A DNA stretch of 61,421 nt from Prevotellaceae bacterium UBA2852 (GCA_002350855.1 DEFM01000034.1:36940-98360); one strand, 5' to 3'. Shown: positions 45,060-54,493, counted from the stretch's first letter. Notes: generated by a model from the sequence alone, not told the origin. Program-made: numbers and translations.

Positions 45060-48000
45060 CTATCGTACGATGATTTTTTTGCCTCCTGAGACATAGATGC
45101 CAGGAATCAATCGGGAATGAAGCATGGCGGAGTTTATACTGTCGGCCACTTTCCGTCCCTTCAAATCATACACCGGACTATCGGTTTCTGTTTCCATTGT
45201 TTTCGTGTCAATAGCTTCGATGTCGGTGGAGGGATCGTCTTCCACAAATTGGATGAAGTATTTCGCACTGGAGTCGCCCACCCAGTTGTAGGTGAGGTAG
45301 GCGCGGTAGGGAGCAATGCGGCTGCCTTTGTAATAGTAGAAGCCGAGCGTCTTGGCACTGTTGTAGCCCAGCGTGAGGATACTTCCGCGGTCAGCGTCGC
45401 TCTGATAGACTTCCATGCCGTCGCGCCCTACTCCGTTCAGGCGGTTCTCGTACATCTTCCACGGCTCAAGCGTCTCGTCGAGCGGTGTGAGACGGTATTT
45501 GCCTGCTTTCGTTGCCATGATAACTACGGGAGTGAGGCTGGGCACACGGCGCGGCTGGCTGAGCAGGTAGGCTGTGTTTCCGTCCTTGTCGGTGGATGTG
45601 ACGATATAGGGGTTCAACTGTGCAGGCAGTTCGGTATCGAAGCCGATGTACATGGTGGCGGCCTTTGCGCTGCCCACGGTGAGTGGATAGTAGCAATGCA
45701 GCTTGTCGGCATCGACATAGTCTGCCCAGGAATCGTCTTCGTTGTAGGCTTCCATGAGTACGCTGCCGTAGGTGGCATCGCAGACGTAGACGTCAAGCAG
45801 TTCATCACCGATGGTCTTGATACCATCAGTATTGAGGTAGGGCACGGTCTCGTAGTCCTCGGTCTCGAAGTAGAGTCGCTTGAGTCCCCAGATGTAGTGG
45901 ATGGCTCCGTCGGCTATTTCGGTGATAACACCGGGGATCTCCGCTTCTTCTCCGCTGCGTCCGTTGGGATAGGAAATGAGCACGTCGTTCACGTCGAAGA
46001 GAATACCGTCGCGCGATTTGAAGTTCTCATTGAAGGGGTCGACATAGACGTTCTTGACGGCTGAGACGAAGAAGGGATGAGCATCTATGTTGTTGACACG
46101 GGCAGGGATGGTCACTTCCTCCAGACTCATGCAACCGTCGAAGGCGCTGCTGCCAATCGAGGTGAGGGTATAGGGAAGTCTCACCTCGGTGAGTGCGGAG
46201 AAGCCGTTGAGTTGGGTGGTGAGTTCTGTCACGTTCTTGAAGAAGCGTAACTCTGGAAAACTCTGCGTCTGCTTTGCTATCCAAGCATATGAGGAAGTCT
46301 GAAATGCCTCGTTCATACTCGCTGCAGTAACAGCTTTCAATTCGTCCAGCGAAAGGGCGTTGTTGTTGTCTGTGTCGAAGGCACCCATGCAGGCCGTGCG
46401 TGCATCATCGTCGGCGATGGTGATGCCAGGGTTTAACTGTTGTCCACTGGTGACAACTGGAATACCCAAGGTGGCATTGCCGAGGGTGGCAACCAGCAGG
46501 CTTGTCCATCCTAACCAGCGGTCTTCTCCTTCTACATAGTTAATGTTTTTATACTTCGGTACGACAATGCCCATGTCAGCATCGGCTTCGATGCAATTGC
46601 CACTGACGTTGTATGTCCATGAGGCAGAGCCGGGTTCGAACAAGAGTTGGCGATTGAACCCGAGCAGGTACTGGTCGTAGCCGTCGTCGTAACCGTCGTC
46701 GGTGCGGACAGGTATCGTCATGAGTCGCGCTATGTCTTTCTTTGCAAAGGTCTTGAGTGTAGGGAAGTAACCTTTGGAATAGGTCCAGCGGCTGCGTTGG
46801 CCGAGAGCCTCACAGATTTCGTCGAGCGTCTGCCCCGTTCGGGTAGGTTCGTAACCGCGAAGCCAGTAGCAGTTCTGAATATACGAACGGCCAGAGGCGG
46901 TGTAGTGATAGTCGAAGTTGGCATCGCCGAACGAGGTGGGCACGACTGCCAGACAGTTCTGCACCTTTCCATTGTTCTGCAACGTGTTGCCGCTTGCTGG
47001 TAGGGAGACAAAGGGCGAATAGTCCTGCACTAAAAATTTGTTGTAAACGGCGCTGACGCAGTCCTCGATCAATGCGTTGCTGTTTGAGGGACCGACGTAT
47101 GAACAAATGCCGCCGTTGTAGCCCATGCTTTTGTCGTCGTCGTTGTAGTATCCCCCGAAGACGACTCCATGGAACAGACAGTTGCGTACGGTTCCGTCCA
47201 TCTTGTAAGCCAGCAGACCACAGCGCATGTTGTCGATATAGCTATCCACCACACCGAGGTTCTCGACCATGCCACTCGATTCGATGTTACCGAACAGTCC
47301 CATCTGTTGCACACTGGTGGGGATGTAGACACCCTTCACCAAGTGTCCGTCGCCATCGTAGCGTGCTCGCCACACCACGGCTGAGGAATTCCACTGGTAG
47401 GAGGTCGTATTCCATTCGTTGGATGTGCCCCACATCTGGTTCGTTTTGCCCAGGCTGACGTGGTTGTATTTGCAGTCAAGCAGTGCGTCTGAGTAATCAA
47501 TAAGATTCTTAACAAGTGTGATGTCGCAGAGTTGCTTGTAGAACTGTCCCTCCTGGTTGTTCTGTACGGCGTAGGCCAATTGTGCGCCGGTCTTGATAAT
47601 GTAAGGGTCTTCGGCTGTTCCTGCACCGGCAGCAAAAGTGGAAGAGAAGGATCCGTCCCACTCCTGTTCGGGAGTGGCAATGATATTCAGGATCTTCGTG
47701 CCGCGAATGGGCAGTGGACGACTGAATGCCACAGCCATTTTCTTGTCGGGCTTTATTCCCATTACAGCCTTGAAAGTGCCGTTGGTAGTGGCGTATGCCG
47801 TATCACCAGCGACTGTGATGCAGGTAGCATTGGTGGGATAGTCGGGGAAGGACTTTATCTTCGCTTCGCGTCCGTTCGGTTCAGTCCATGTAACTTCCTT
47901 GGTTTTAGCCACAGTGTAGGAGACGAGGTCGTAGGCTACGTCGCCATTGGGGATTTCGATGGGTGTGGAGGCAAGCCATGCACCTGCCTGATATACACAG

Positions 48001-49454
48001 TTCGTCTTGTCAACGGATGAGTAGCGCCAGTAGGGGTGGTTTGCGCTGCTTATACTATTGTTATTATCGTTGTTCAGTACACTGTAGCCTGACCATTCCG
48101 TGTTGCAGAACACTCGCGGATAATAGCCTTTGGTCAGGGTGAAGCCATGTGCTGCGCTCTCGTCAAGGTCGAGCATCGACACCTTCATCTCGTTGCCAGA
48201 GGTGAGTTCTTCGGTGGTGAGAGCACGGATGAGAGGGTGTGTGGGGATGCCCCCGATGACATTTCCTGACGGCACTAACCATTTGTCGTAGTAGCAACTG
48301 GCGACATTTTCTGCTGGTGTGGGCAGACCACCAACAATGATGCCGGGACTTTGTGCACCCTCTAAGTTCAACGTACCTGCCATGATACAGTTGTTGATGT
48401 AAAGTCCACGGTCGGGATTGGACGAATTATAAACAATCCCAGCACAGATGCCGCCTGCGCAAACCATACAGCCTGGGGCATAGATGTCACCGGCAAACAC
48501 ACAGCCATCCACGTAGGGATCGCCCGTATTCTCCCCCGATTTGTCATTAATTTCTCCAACAATACCACCAGTGAAGTACTGGCCTTCGATGTGCATCGTG
48601 CTCACGCAGGACACTTCTGTCTCGCAACTATTGTGGAAGTACTTGTCATTGTGCATGATGAGTCCGGCACCGGTCTCCGGATTGCCGAGAGTATAAACCA
48701 CGCTGATATGTGCATCGTCGAGCACACCGTCGAAATCGGTCATGACGAGGCTGTCGAGTTCACACCCCACGGTGATGGGGTCGGTAAGATGGAGGATCTC
48801 ACCTATGTGGATTCGCGAGGCATTGAGCATGGTGCAAAGGTTATCGGTGTAGGACTCGGTGCCGTCGTCGGAACGATAAACGTTGTTGAGTTCTGTCCAG
48901 AGTACTGCGAAGTCATTGACATCGACGGCATCACGGTCGCAAACTATCTTAATACGTCCAGGCATCTTGTAGCCAGTATTGAGGTTGCCTCCAGGAAGAC
49001 CGTCGTGTTTACCGCTCATGGCAAGGGTGCGGATGTAAATATCCGGCACTGAGTCCGTGGCCTCGTAAACCATTCCGATGATGGCGTTCATGCCCACACG
49101 GTGCATCATAAACTGGTCGGGCACGATCTCGTCATCGGTGTAGGTAACAGTTGAGGATGCAAGAGGCTTGGAAGCGTAGCGTAGGACAGGTTTGCCAATT
49201 TCGTTTGAAATGAGGTTGGCTGCCACGAGTACGGTGTCGTTACGCATCAGCAAGTCGTATGCAGTGATGAAATGATTGTTGTCGAGTGGGAAATAGAGCG
49301 GTGTGGGTTCGCTCCAACTGGTGCCGTCATAGGTTTTGAGCATGAGCTGGCCTTTGAACATGACGTTGCCGATGGTGTCTACCGTGAAATGCAAATGTCT
49401 GCTTTCCGATTTTAACATTTCCAACATGAATTGCCACACGACTCTCCAGAACAA
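45060..49454 (-). CDS. Large GLUG/BspA-like surface protein lacking its signal peptide
   Basis: 1464 residues. The N-terminus (MFWRVVWQFMLEMLKSESRH) is not a signal peptide. The middle (about 600-830) has GLUG-like repeats (GAGTAEDPYIIKTGAQLAYA, GLFGNIESSGMVENLGVVDS). An EF-hand-like loop DTDNNNALSLDEL sits near 1025, followed by BspA-type leucine-rich repeats (LTSIGSSAFDGCMSLEEVTIP) around 1080-1190. The end (VYDLKGRKVADS to GKKIIVR) is a type IX-like sorting tail. A protein with this tail should be exported, so the missing signal sequence suggests 5' truncation. A second minus-strand frame covering 49327-49545 may hold displaced upstream coding sequence. Confidence 0.75.
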   Translation of the reverse strand: MFWRVVWQFMLEMLKSESRHLHFTVDTIGNVMFKGQLMLKTYDGTSWSEPTPLYFPLDNNHFITAYDLLMRNDTVLVAANLISNEIGKPVLRYASKPLASSTVTYTDDEIVPDQFMMHRVGMNAIIGMVYEATDSVPDIYIRTLAMSGKHDGLPGGNLNTGYKMPGRIKIVCDRDAVDVNDFAVLWTELNNVYRSDDGTESYTDNLCTMLNASRIHIGEILHLTDPITVGCELDSLVMTDFDGVLDDAHISVVYTLGNPETGAGLIMHNDKYFHNSCETEVSCVSTMHIEGQYFTGGIVGEINDKSGENTGDPYVDGCVFAGDIYAPGCMVCAGGICAGIVYNSSNPDRGLYINNCIMAGTLNLEGAQSPGIIVGGLPTPAENVASCYYDKWLVPSGNVIGGIPTHPLIRALTTEELTSGNEMKVSMLDLDESAAHGFTLTKGYYPRVFCNTEWSGYSVLNNDNNNSISSANHPYWRYSSVDKTNCVYQAGAWLASTPIEIPNGDVAYDLVSYTVAKTKEVTWTEPNGREAKIKSFPDYPTNATCITVAGDTAYATTNGTFKAVMGIKPDKKMAVAFSRPLPIRGTKILNIIATPEQEWDGSFSSTFAAGAGTAEDPYIIKTGAQLAYAVQNNQEGQFYKQLCDITLVKNLIDYSDALLDCKYNHVSLGKTNQMWGTSNEWNTTSYQWNSSAVVWRARYDGDGHLVKGVYIPTSVQQMGLFGNIESSGMVENLGVVDSYIDNMRCGLLAYKMDGTVRNCLFHGVVFGGYYNDDDKSMGYNGGICSYVGPSNSNALIEDCVSAVYNKFLVQDYSPFVSLPASGNTLQNNGKVQNCLAVVPTSFGDANFDYHYTASGRSYIQNCYWLRGYEPTRTGQTLDEICEALGQRSRWTYSKGYFPTLKTFAKKDIARLMTIPVRTDDGYDDGYDQYLLGFNRQLLFEPGSASWTYNVSGNCIEADADMGIVVPKYKNINYVEGEDRWLGWTSLLVATLGNATLGIPVVTSGQQLNPGITIADDDARTACMGAFDTDNNNALSLDELKAVTAASMNEAFQTSSYAWIAKQTQSFPELRFFKNVTELTTQLNGFSALTEVRLPYTLTSIGSSAFDGCMSLEEVTIPARVNNIDAHPFFVSAVKNVYVDPFNENFKSRDGILFDVNDVLISYPNGRSGEEAEIPGVITEIADGAIHYIWGLKRLYFETEDYETVPYLNTDGIKTIGDELLDVYVCDATYGSVLMEAYNEDDSWADYVDADKLHCYYPLTVGSAKAATMYIGFDTELPAQLNPYIVTSTDKDGNTAYLLSQPRRVPSLTPVVIMATKAGKYRLTPLDETLEPWKMYENRLNGVGRDGMEVYQSDADRGSILTLGYNSAKTLGFYYYKGSRIAPYRAYLTYNWVGDSSAKYFIQFVEDDPSTDIEAIDTKTMETETDSPVYDLKGRKVADSINSAMLHSRLIPGIYVSGGKKIIVR

Positions 49455-49654
49455 GCAGCAGTATTACTTCAAGATAAGTACCTTGATCAGCAGTATTACG
49501 ATGCAATAATACAGATGCTTTTTCAATCACAATCACAAAATTCAATGATTTTTAGTTTTTTCCCCATTTTCCTTGCAAGTATGATTTCTTTGTCGTATGT
49601 TTGCAAACAGAAGCAACTAAATAACTATTTATTAACATTATAAAGCCTGAAAAC

Positions 49655-50413
49655 ATGAAAAGAATAACATTTTTTATGGTGTTGGCGCTGAGCATGTTCA
49701 GCCTCAGCAGCTTTGCTCAAAGAAGAGAACTGAAAACGGAAGACGATGGTTTTTAATGGTATTTGAATACCGCCAGCGATAGAACCCGTAGCGTTGAAGA
49801 TGTAAATGGGAACGTCTTAATACCATTCAGCAGAGGTTATGTTTTTATCGTCTATCATTCAAAAACAAAACTTGGAGGTTATTTTACAGTAAGAATAAAA
49901 GGTAAAGCTGGAGCATGTGACCTCAAGGGTAATGAAGTTATTCCGCCTATTTACGATGCTGTTTACTTGTTAGAAAAAGAGATGATAGGAGGATACTATA
50001 GCATTAAACTTAATAACAAGGAAGGTGCCTGTGACATTAATGGGAATATCATTATTGAACCAAAATACGATGATGTTACATTAATTATAAAAGATGATAT
50101 AGTAGGTTATTTCTCTGTGGAATTAGATGGCAAGGAGGGAGTTTGTGACATTAAAGGGAGGGAGATTATCGCTCCTAAGAAATATGACGAGGTATGCTAT
50201 CACTCCAGAAGAAATGCTGTTGGCTATTTTGGTGTTGAAAAGAAAGGAAAAGAGGGAGCCTGCGACTTCAATGGAAAAGAAGTGGTTCCTTGCAAATACA
50301 AATCATTAATCTATTCCACGTCTAGCGACTGTTTCAGCTATGAAGACGAAAAAAATGACAAATGGGTTGACCTGAACGTTCGCCTCGACAAAGACGGATT
50401 ATTGGTTAAATAG
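49655..50413 (+). pseudogene. WG-repeat secreted protein interrupted by one in-frame stop
   Basis: The ATG at 49655 opens a clear signal peptide (MKRITFFMVLALSMFSLSSFAQ) and runs 33 codons to TAA at 49754-49756. The same frame then continues without another stop to 50413 with NTASDRTRSVEDVNGNVLIPF and four WG-type repeats (GACDLKGNEVIPPIYDAV, GACDINGNIIIEPKYDDV, GVCDIKGREIIAPKKYDEV, GACDFNGKEVVPCKYKSL). One base change would restore a 252-residue secreted protein. A TTG at 49763 could restart translation but without export. A sequencing error cannot be excluded from one sequence. Confidence 0.75.
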
Positions 50414-50526
50414 ATTGCTACGAACATTACATCGAAGTTACTCTCGCATTCCCGAACTTCGTTCGCCTACCCGTAGCCTTTCTGCACTAAAAATAAAAAA
50501 ATGCTTTTATTATTTTGTAGTGCGCT

Positions 50527-50693
50527 CACTTATTCGTAACGTTGACTTGCGTCGAAGTTACTCTCGCTCAAAAATACTCAAATAAATTTGGTATTTTATT
50601 CACTTATTCGTAACGTTGACTTGTGTCGAAGTTACTCTCGCTCAAAAATACTCAAATAAATTTGGTATTTTATTCACTTATTCGTAACTTTGC
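50527..50693. repeat. 74-base tandem repeat before rplS
   Basis: Two full units (50527-50600 and 50601-50674) are followed by a partial third. Each unit carries a TTTG and a TAAC(G/T)TTG at promoter spacing. The 366 bases between 50414 and 50780 hold only this array, the promoter and the leader hairpin. Confidence 0.9.
50661..50692 (+). promoter_or_regulatory. rplS promoter
   Basis: TTTG (50661-50664), 20 bases, then TAACTTTG (50685-50692). The two upstream tandem copies have TAACGTTG at the same place (50537-50544 and 50611-50618), each with a TTTG 19-20 bases before it, so they look like weakened duplicates. Confidence 0.65.
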
Positions 50694-50703
50694 ACCCGCT
50701 TTT

Positions 50704-50747
50704 GCGAAGCCGCTGGCGAGATATTGAGAGACTCGCGAATGCTTCGT
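50704..50747 (+). promoter_or_regulatory. Two-helix stem-loop in the rplS leader
   Basis: GCGAAGC (50704-50710) pairs with GCTTCGT (50741-50747), and GCGAG (50716-50720) with CTCGC (50732-50736), giving a stem with an internal loop 34 bases before the start codon. This is the kind of structure used for autogenous control by ribosomal protein L19, but no known leader family was matched. Confidence 0.45.
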
Positions 50748-50780
50748 TGGTATTAACCATTCAAATAAACAACAAAAACA

Positions 50781-51173
50781 ATGGATTTAATTAAGATCGC
50801 TGAAGAGGCTTTTGCTACCCAGAATGCAGCTAAGGCTCTCGAAGCAGGCAAGAAATTCGATGAGTTCAATCCTGGTGACACAGTTACCGTTGCTTACAAG
50901 ATCATCGAAGGTTCAAAGGAACGTATCCAGCTCTACCGCGGTGTAGTTATCAAGATCTGCGGTGAAGGCACAAAGAAGCGTTTCACAGTTCGCAAGATGT
51001 CTGGAACAGTGGGTGTAGAACGTATCTTCCCCCTCGAATCTCCAAACATCGATTCAATTGAAGTGAACAAGCGTGGTAAGGTTCGCCGTGCTAAGCTCTA
51101 CTACCTGCGCAACCTCACAGGTAAGAAGGCTCGTATCAAGGAACGTCTTACTCGCAAGCTCGACGCAGAATAA
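50781..51173 (+). CDS. rplS: 50S ribosomal protein L19
   Basis: 130 residues. Contains the L19 features [62 protein letters not shown] and [22 protein letters not shown]. It is slightly longer than E. coli L19 because of its helical N-terminus, as usual in Bacteroidetes. It is a single-gene unit with its own promoter array and terminator. Confidence 0.97.
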   Translation: MDLIKIAEEAFATQNAAKALEAGKKFDEFNPGDTVTVAYKIIEGSKERIQLYRGVVIKICGEGTKKRFTVRKMSGTVGVERIFPLESPNIDSIEVNKRGKVRRAKLYYLRNLTGKKARIKERLTRKLDAE

Positions 51174-51194
51174 TTTTCGTCAGCACAACTCACA

Positions 51195-51226
51195 GCACTC
51201 ACACTTTTTGTGGGTGCTTTTTTTGT
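51195..51226 (+). terminator. Rho-independent terminator of rplS
   Basis: GCACTCACA (51195-51203) pairs with TGTGGGTGC (51209-51217, one G-T wobble) and is followed by a T run. Confidence 0.8.
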
Positions 51227-51286
51227 ATGTCAACAAAAATGCGTAAATTTGCATACTTCAATTATTAGACTTATAAATTATTCAAT

Positions 51287-51754
51287 ATGGGAAAATTAGT
51301 TATCAACTCTTACGATGAGTTTGCTTCACACCTCGGTGAAGTACTTGGAACAAGCGACTGGCTCGAAGTCGGTCAGGACCGTATCAACCTCTTTGCAGAC
51401 GCTACACTTGACCACCAGTGGATTCATGTTGACGTAGAACGTGCAAAGCAGGAAAGTCCTTACAAATCAACTATCGCTCACGGTTATCTTACTCTCTCAC
51501 TGCTCCCATACCTATGGGATCAGATTATCGAAGTGAACAACCTGAAGATGATGGTTAACTACGGCATGGACAAGATGCGTTTCGGTCAACCAGTCATCAC
51601 TGGCAGCAGCGTTCGTCTGGTCACCACTCTGCAGTCTATAGTTAACCTCCGTGGCACTTGCAAGGCTGAAATCAAGTTCACCATCGAAATCAAGGATGCA
51701 CGCAAGCCTGCTCTTGAAGGCGTTGCTACATTCCTTTACTATTTCAACAACTAA
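51287..51754 (+). CDS. MaoC-family (R)-specific enoyl-CoA hydratase-like protein
   Basis: 155 residues with a hot-dog fold. The hydratase motif is visible: FADATLDHQWIHVD with the catalytic Asp and His, then SPYKSTIAHGYLTLSLLP. Proteins like this hydrate enoyl-CoA or enoyl-ACP substrates in fatty-acid metabolism. The YGMDKMRFGQPV segment is typical of the family. The natural substrate here is unknown. Confidence 0.9.
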   Translation: MGKLVINSYDEFASHLGEVLGTSDWLEVGQDRINLFADATLDHQWIHVDVERAKQESPYKSTIAHGYLTLSLLPYLWDQIIEVNNLKMMVNYGMDKMRFGQPVITGSSVRLVTTLQSIVNLRGTCKAEIKFTIEIKDARKPALEGVATFLYYFNN

Positions 51755-51768
51755 ACACTTATCTACAA

Positions 51769-53016
51769 GTGCGACTGAAGACAATCATCGCAATAATATT
51801 CTTGTGCTGTGGCAAATCCACAGCACAAGTTGTTGATTGTCATACCGACAGCATCGCACCTACGGACTCTGTCACGAAAAACAGTGTATGGGACGCACTG
51901 GAGAACTTCATCGACCAGTCTTCAGTATGGGAGAACACTCTTGCCGATTCCCTCGAACTCAGCAAAGACCAGTTGCAGGACATGAGCAAGAGGAAGAAGA
52001 GCAAAATGCTGCAGGAATACATCGGCAACAAATTCTCGGAACTAAACCGCATCGACACAGCATACATCACTCCCCAGCTCTATGATTTTGCTTTCATGGT
52101 GCAGAACACCAACACGTTCGAGAATTTCAGTGTGCAGGGCACAGGCGACAACCCACAGCGCCTCGCATTCGCGCCCAACCCTACATTCCGGCTTGGTGCC
52201 TATTTCGGATGGAAATGGCTGTTTCTCGGCTACACTTTCGACGTGGGCGGACTGCTCACCAATAAGAGCAGCAGTAAGCAGAAGACAGAGATAGACTTGA
52301 GTTTCTATACGTCAATGGTAGGAATAGACTTGTTCTACCGCAAGACCGGCAACGATTTCCGCTGCACCAACCTCAATTCCCTGTTTGTAAACGGCGTGCA
52401 ACGCCCCGACGGCATCAGCCGCAACTTTGACGGGCTGGACTTACAGACCCGTGGTCTCAACGTCTATTACATCTTCAACCACCACAACTTCTCCTACCCC
52501 GCCGCTTTCTCACAGACTACCGTGCAGCGACGTTCTTGCGGTTCGTTCAAATTAGGTTTGTCGATAACCCACCACCGCATTAGTTTCGACCATTCAAAAC
52601 TCGATTCCCGTCTGTTGCCGTACATTGACCAAAGTCTGTTTTTCAATTCGGTAAAATACAACGACTACTGCATCAACTTCGGTTACGCCTACAACTGGGT
52701 ATTCAAGCGCAACTGGCTTCTTGCGGCATCGTTCTCACCTGGACTGTCCTACAACGTCACTTACTACAAATCCAGTGACGACGCAGATTCAGAAGAAAAG
52801 GAAGGTAAGCTCCATATTCCTACTTTCACTCGCGACCGACTCAATTTCGACTTTGTCCTAAGAATTGGACTTGTCTATAACAACACAAAGTATTTTGCAG
52901 GAATGTCTTTCATCGTACATTCCTTCGACTATTCCAACAAAACCGTACGTCTCAACAATTCTTTCGGTTCCCTCAACTTCTACGCAGGATTAAATTTCAA
53001 AAGGAAAAAGAAGTAG
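51769..53016 (+). CDS. DUF4421-family outer-membrane-type protein
   Basis: 415 residues beginning with GTG. A signal peptide (MRLKTIIAIIFLCCGKSTAQ) precedes a helical segment (residues 40-95) and then a long beta-rich region (FRLGAYFGWKWLFLGYTFDVGG, SFKLGLSITHH, NSFGSLNFYAGLNFK) that alternates like a beta-barrel and ends in an aromatic-rich strand. DUF4421 is confined to Bacteroidetes and has no assigned role. It lies 14 bases after the MaoC gene. Confidence 0.78.
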   Translation: MRLKTIIAIIFLCCGKSTAQVVDCHTDSIAPTDSVTKNSVWDALENFIDQSSVWENTLADSLELSKDQLQDMSKRKKSKMLQEYIGNKFSELNRIDTAYITPQLYDFAFMVQNTNTFENFSVQGTGDNPQRLAFAPNPTFRLGAYFGWKWLFLGYTFDVGGLLTNKSSSKQKTEIDLSFYTSMVGIDLFYRKTGNDFRCTNLNSLFVNGVQRPDGISRNFDGLDLQTRGLNVYYIFNHHNFSYPAAFSQTTVQRRSCGSFKLGLSITHHRISFDHSKLDSRLLPYIDQSLFFNSVKYNDYCINFGYAYNWVFKRNWLLAASFSPGLSYNVTYYKSSDDADSEEKEGKLHIPTFTRDRLNFDFVLRIGLVYNNTKYFAGMSFIVHSFDYSNKTVRLNNSFGSLNFYAGLNFKRKKK

Positions 53017-53025
53017 GAGGGGTCT

Positions 53026-54417
53026 TTATTTCACTGCGTCAACAATGAGGCGGATAAGACCAACTTCGTTGAGAATGATGGCAAGGATGGATACCGGTGC
53101 CACATAACGAAGTATGAATATCAGTGCCTTGAAATAAGGAGCGCGATGCGTTCCGTTGTTTGTAATCTCATCACGGAACAACTTGCGGTCAAGATACCAG
53201 CCTGTAAAAAGAGAAATGAACATACCACCCACAGGCAGGCAGATATTAGATGCTGCCCAGTCGAAGAGTCCGAAGATAGTTTGTCCGAACAAGGTTAGAC
53301 CGCTAAGCACTCCGAACGAGAGAGAACACAGTATTCCGAGGAATATGCTGCTGGCAGTCTCGAATGTAGCTGCCTTGCTGCGCGACATGTGGAATTCCTC
53401 CGACATGTACGATGTCACCACTTCGTGCATGGAGATGGTGCTAGTCAGTGCAGCCACGATAAGCAGCAGGTAGAACATAACCGAGAAGATATATGCCAGC
53501 CATGGAATACTGCCGAATGCCTGCTGGAACACGTTGGGCAGTGTAATGAATATCAGCGAAGGACCTATGTCATCGGGCTGAAGTCCGTAGTTTGCCGCAC
53601 TTGCTGCAGGGAAGATAATGAATCCTGCGAGCAGGGCTATCAAAGTGTCAATGGCACATACGTTGAGAGCCGTACGAGCAAGATTGGTCTTCTTGTCAAA
53701 ATAAGAGGCGTAGGTACACAGACATCCCATTCCGAGCGAGAGAGAGAAGAAGGCCTGTCCCATGGCGCTGAGCACTACCCCACTGTCTATCTGCGAAAAG
53801 TCTGGACTTAGCAGGAATGTCAGTCCGTCGCCTGCTCCCTCCATACTTACCGAACAGACGGCAAGAACAGCGATGATGATGAAAAGCATTGGCATCAGCA
53901 CCTTGGACCATCGTTCTATACCCCGTGTCACGCCCTTCACTATGATAAAGTGAGTAGCAAGGATGAACAGGACAAGATAAAAAATCGGTTTCCAAGGATC
54001 GGAAGAGAATTCTGAGAATATCTGCGGGAACTCCTCCGGTGTTTTCCCTGCGAACTGATTCGAAAGGGCAAGGACAGCATACTCTATCGTCCATCCCGCT
54101 ACAACGGCATAGTAGCTGAGGATGAAGAAACCTGTGAATACACCCAGTCTGCCTACCCATTTCCAGGGTGTGCCGGGTGCGAGTTTCTGATATGCACGAG
54201 CGGTATTAGCCTGAGTGTGACGACCAATGAGGAATTCACTCATCATGATAGGCATACCCAGCAGGATTATACATATTATATATATAAGGATAAAAGCAGC
54301 ACCGCCATTACGCCCAGTTTCTATTGGAAAGCGCCAGATGTTGCCAAGCCCTACCGCAGAACCTGCAGCGGCAAGGATGGCACCCATTCTACTACCGAAA
54401 TTCTCTCTGTTATTCAT
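53026..54417 (-). CDS. Sodium-dependent transporter of the NSS/SNF family
   Basis: 463 residues with 11-12 membrane helices. The N-terminal GSRMGAILAAAGSAVGLGNIWRFP is the sodium-binding TM1 signature of NSS transporters (LeuT family), and further NSS segments are seen at GRNGGAAFILIYI and LSAMGQAFFSLSLGMGC. It imports an amino acid or related solute with sodium; the substrate cannot be read from sequence. The gene is divergent from vanZ-like and convergent with DUF4421. Confidence 0.9.
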   Translation of the reverse strand: MNNRENFGSRMGAILAAAGSAVGLGNIWRFPIETGRNGGAAFILIYIICIILLGMPIMMSEFLIGRHTQANTARAYQKLAPGTPWKWVGRLGVFTGFFILSYYAVVAGWTIEYAVLALSNQFAGKTPEEFPQIFSEFSSDPWKPIFYLVLFILATHFIIVKGVTRGIERWSKVLMPMLFIIIAVLAVCSVSMEGAGDGLTFLLSPDFSQIDSGVVLSAMGQAFFSLSLGMGCLCTYASYFDKKTNLARTALNVCAIDTLIALLAGFIIFPAASAANYGLQPDDIGPSLIFITLPNVFQQAFGSIPWLAYIFSVMFYLLLIVAALTSTISMHEVVTSYMSEEFHMSRSKAATFETASSIFLGILCSLSFGVLSGLTLFGQTIFGLFDWAASNICLPVGGMFISLFTGWYLDRKLFRDEITNNGTHRAPYFKALIFILRYVAPVSILAIILNEVGLIRLIVDAVK

Positions 54418-54437
54418 AAATCACGAGTTAACGGCTG

Positions 54438-54445
54438 CAAAATTA
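54438..54445 (-). promoter_or_regulatory. -7 element of the NSS transporter promoter
   Basis: Reads TAATTTTG on the minus strand, 20 bases before the transporter start. Confidence 0.45.
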
Positions 54446-54457
54446 CAACTTTTTTCG

Positions 54458-54465
54458 TATTTTTG
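54458..54465 (+). promoter_or_regulatory. -7 element of the vanZ-like promoter
   Basis: TATTTTTG fits TAnnTTTG and ends 28 bases before the ATG at 54494. It also supports that start over one at 54227. Confidence 0.45.
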
Positions 54466-54493
54466 CAGCAAATTTGTAAGCAAATCACAGAAA

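Noticed and set aside
45117..46064. Long open frame opposite the 1464-residue protein gene
   Set aside because: It is antisense to a clear coding sequence, with no recognisable domains or signal; a shadow of codon use in the real gene.
49431..49643. 70-codon plus-strand open frame (SPEQAAVLLQDKYL)
   Set aside because: It opposes the start of the 1464-residue gene and has a poor composition after residue 35; no family was recognised.
50527..50693. CRISPR-like array before rplS
   Set aside because: The units are contiguous 74-base duplicates without distinct spacers, and no cas gene is near.
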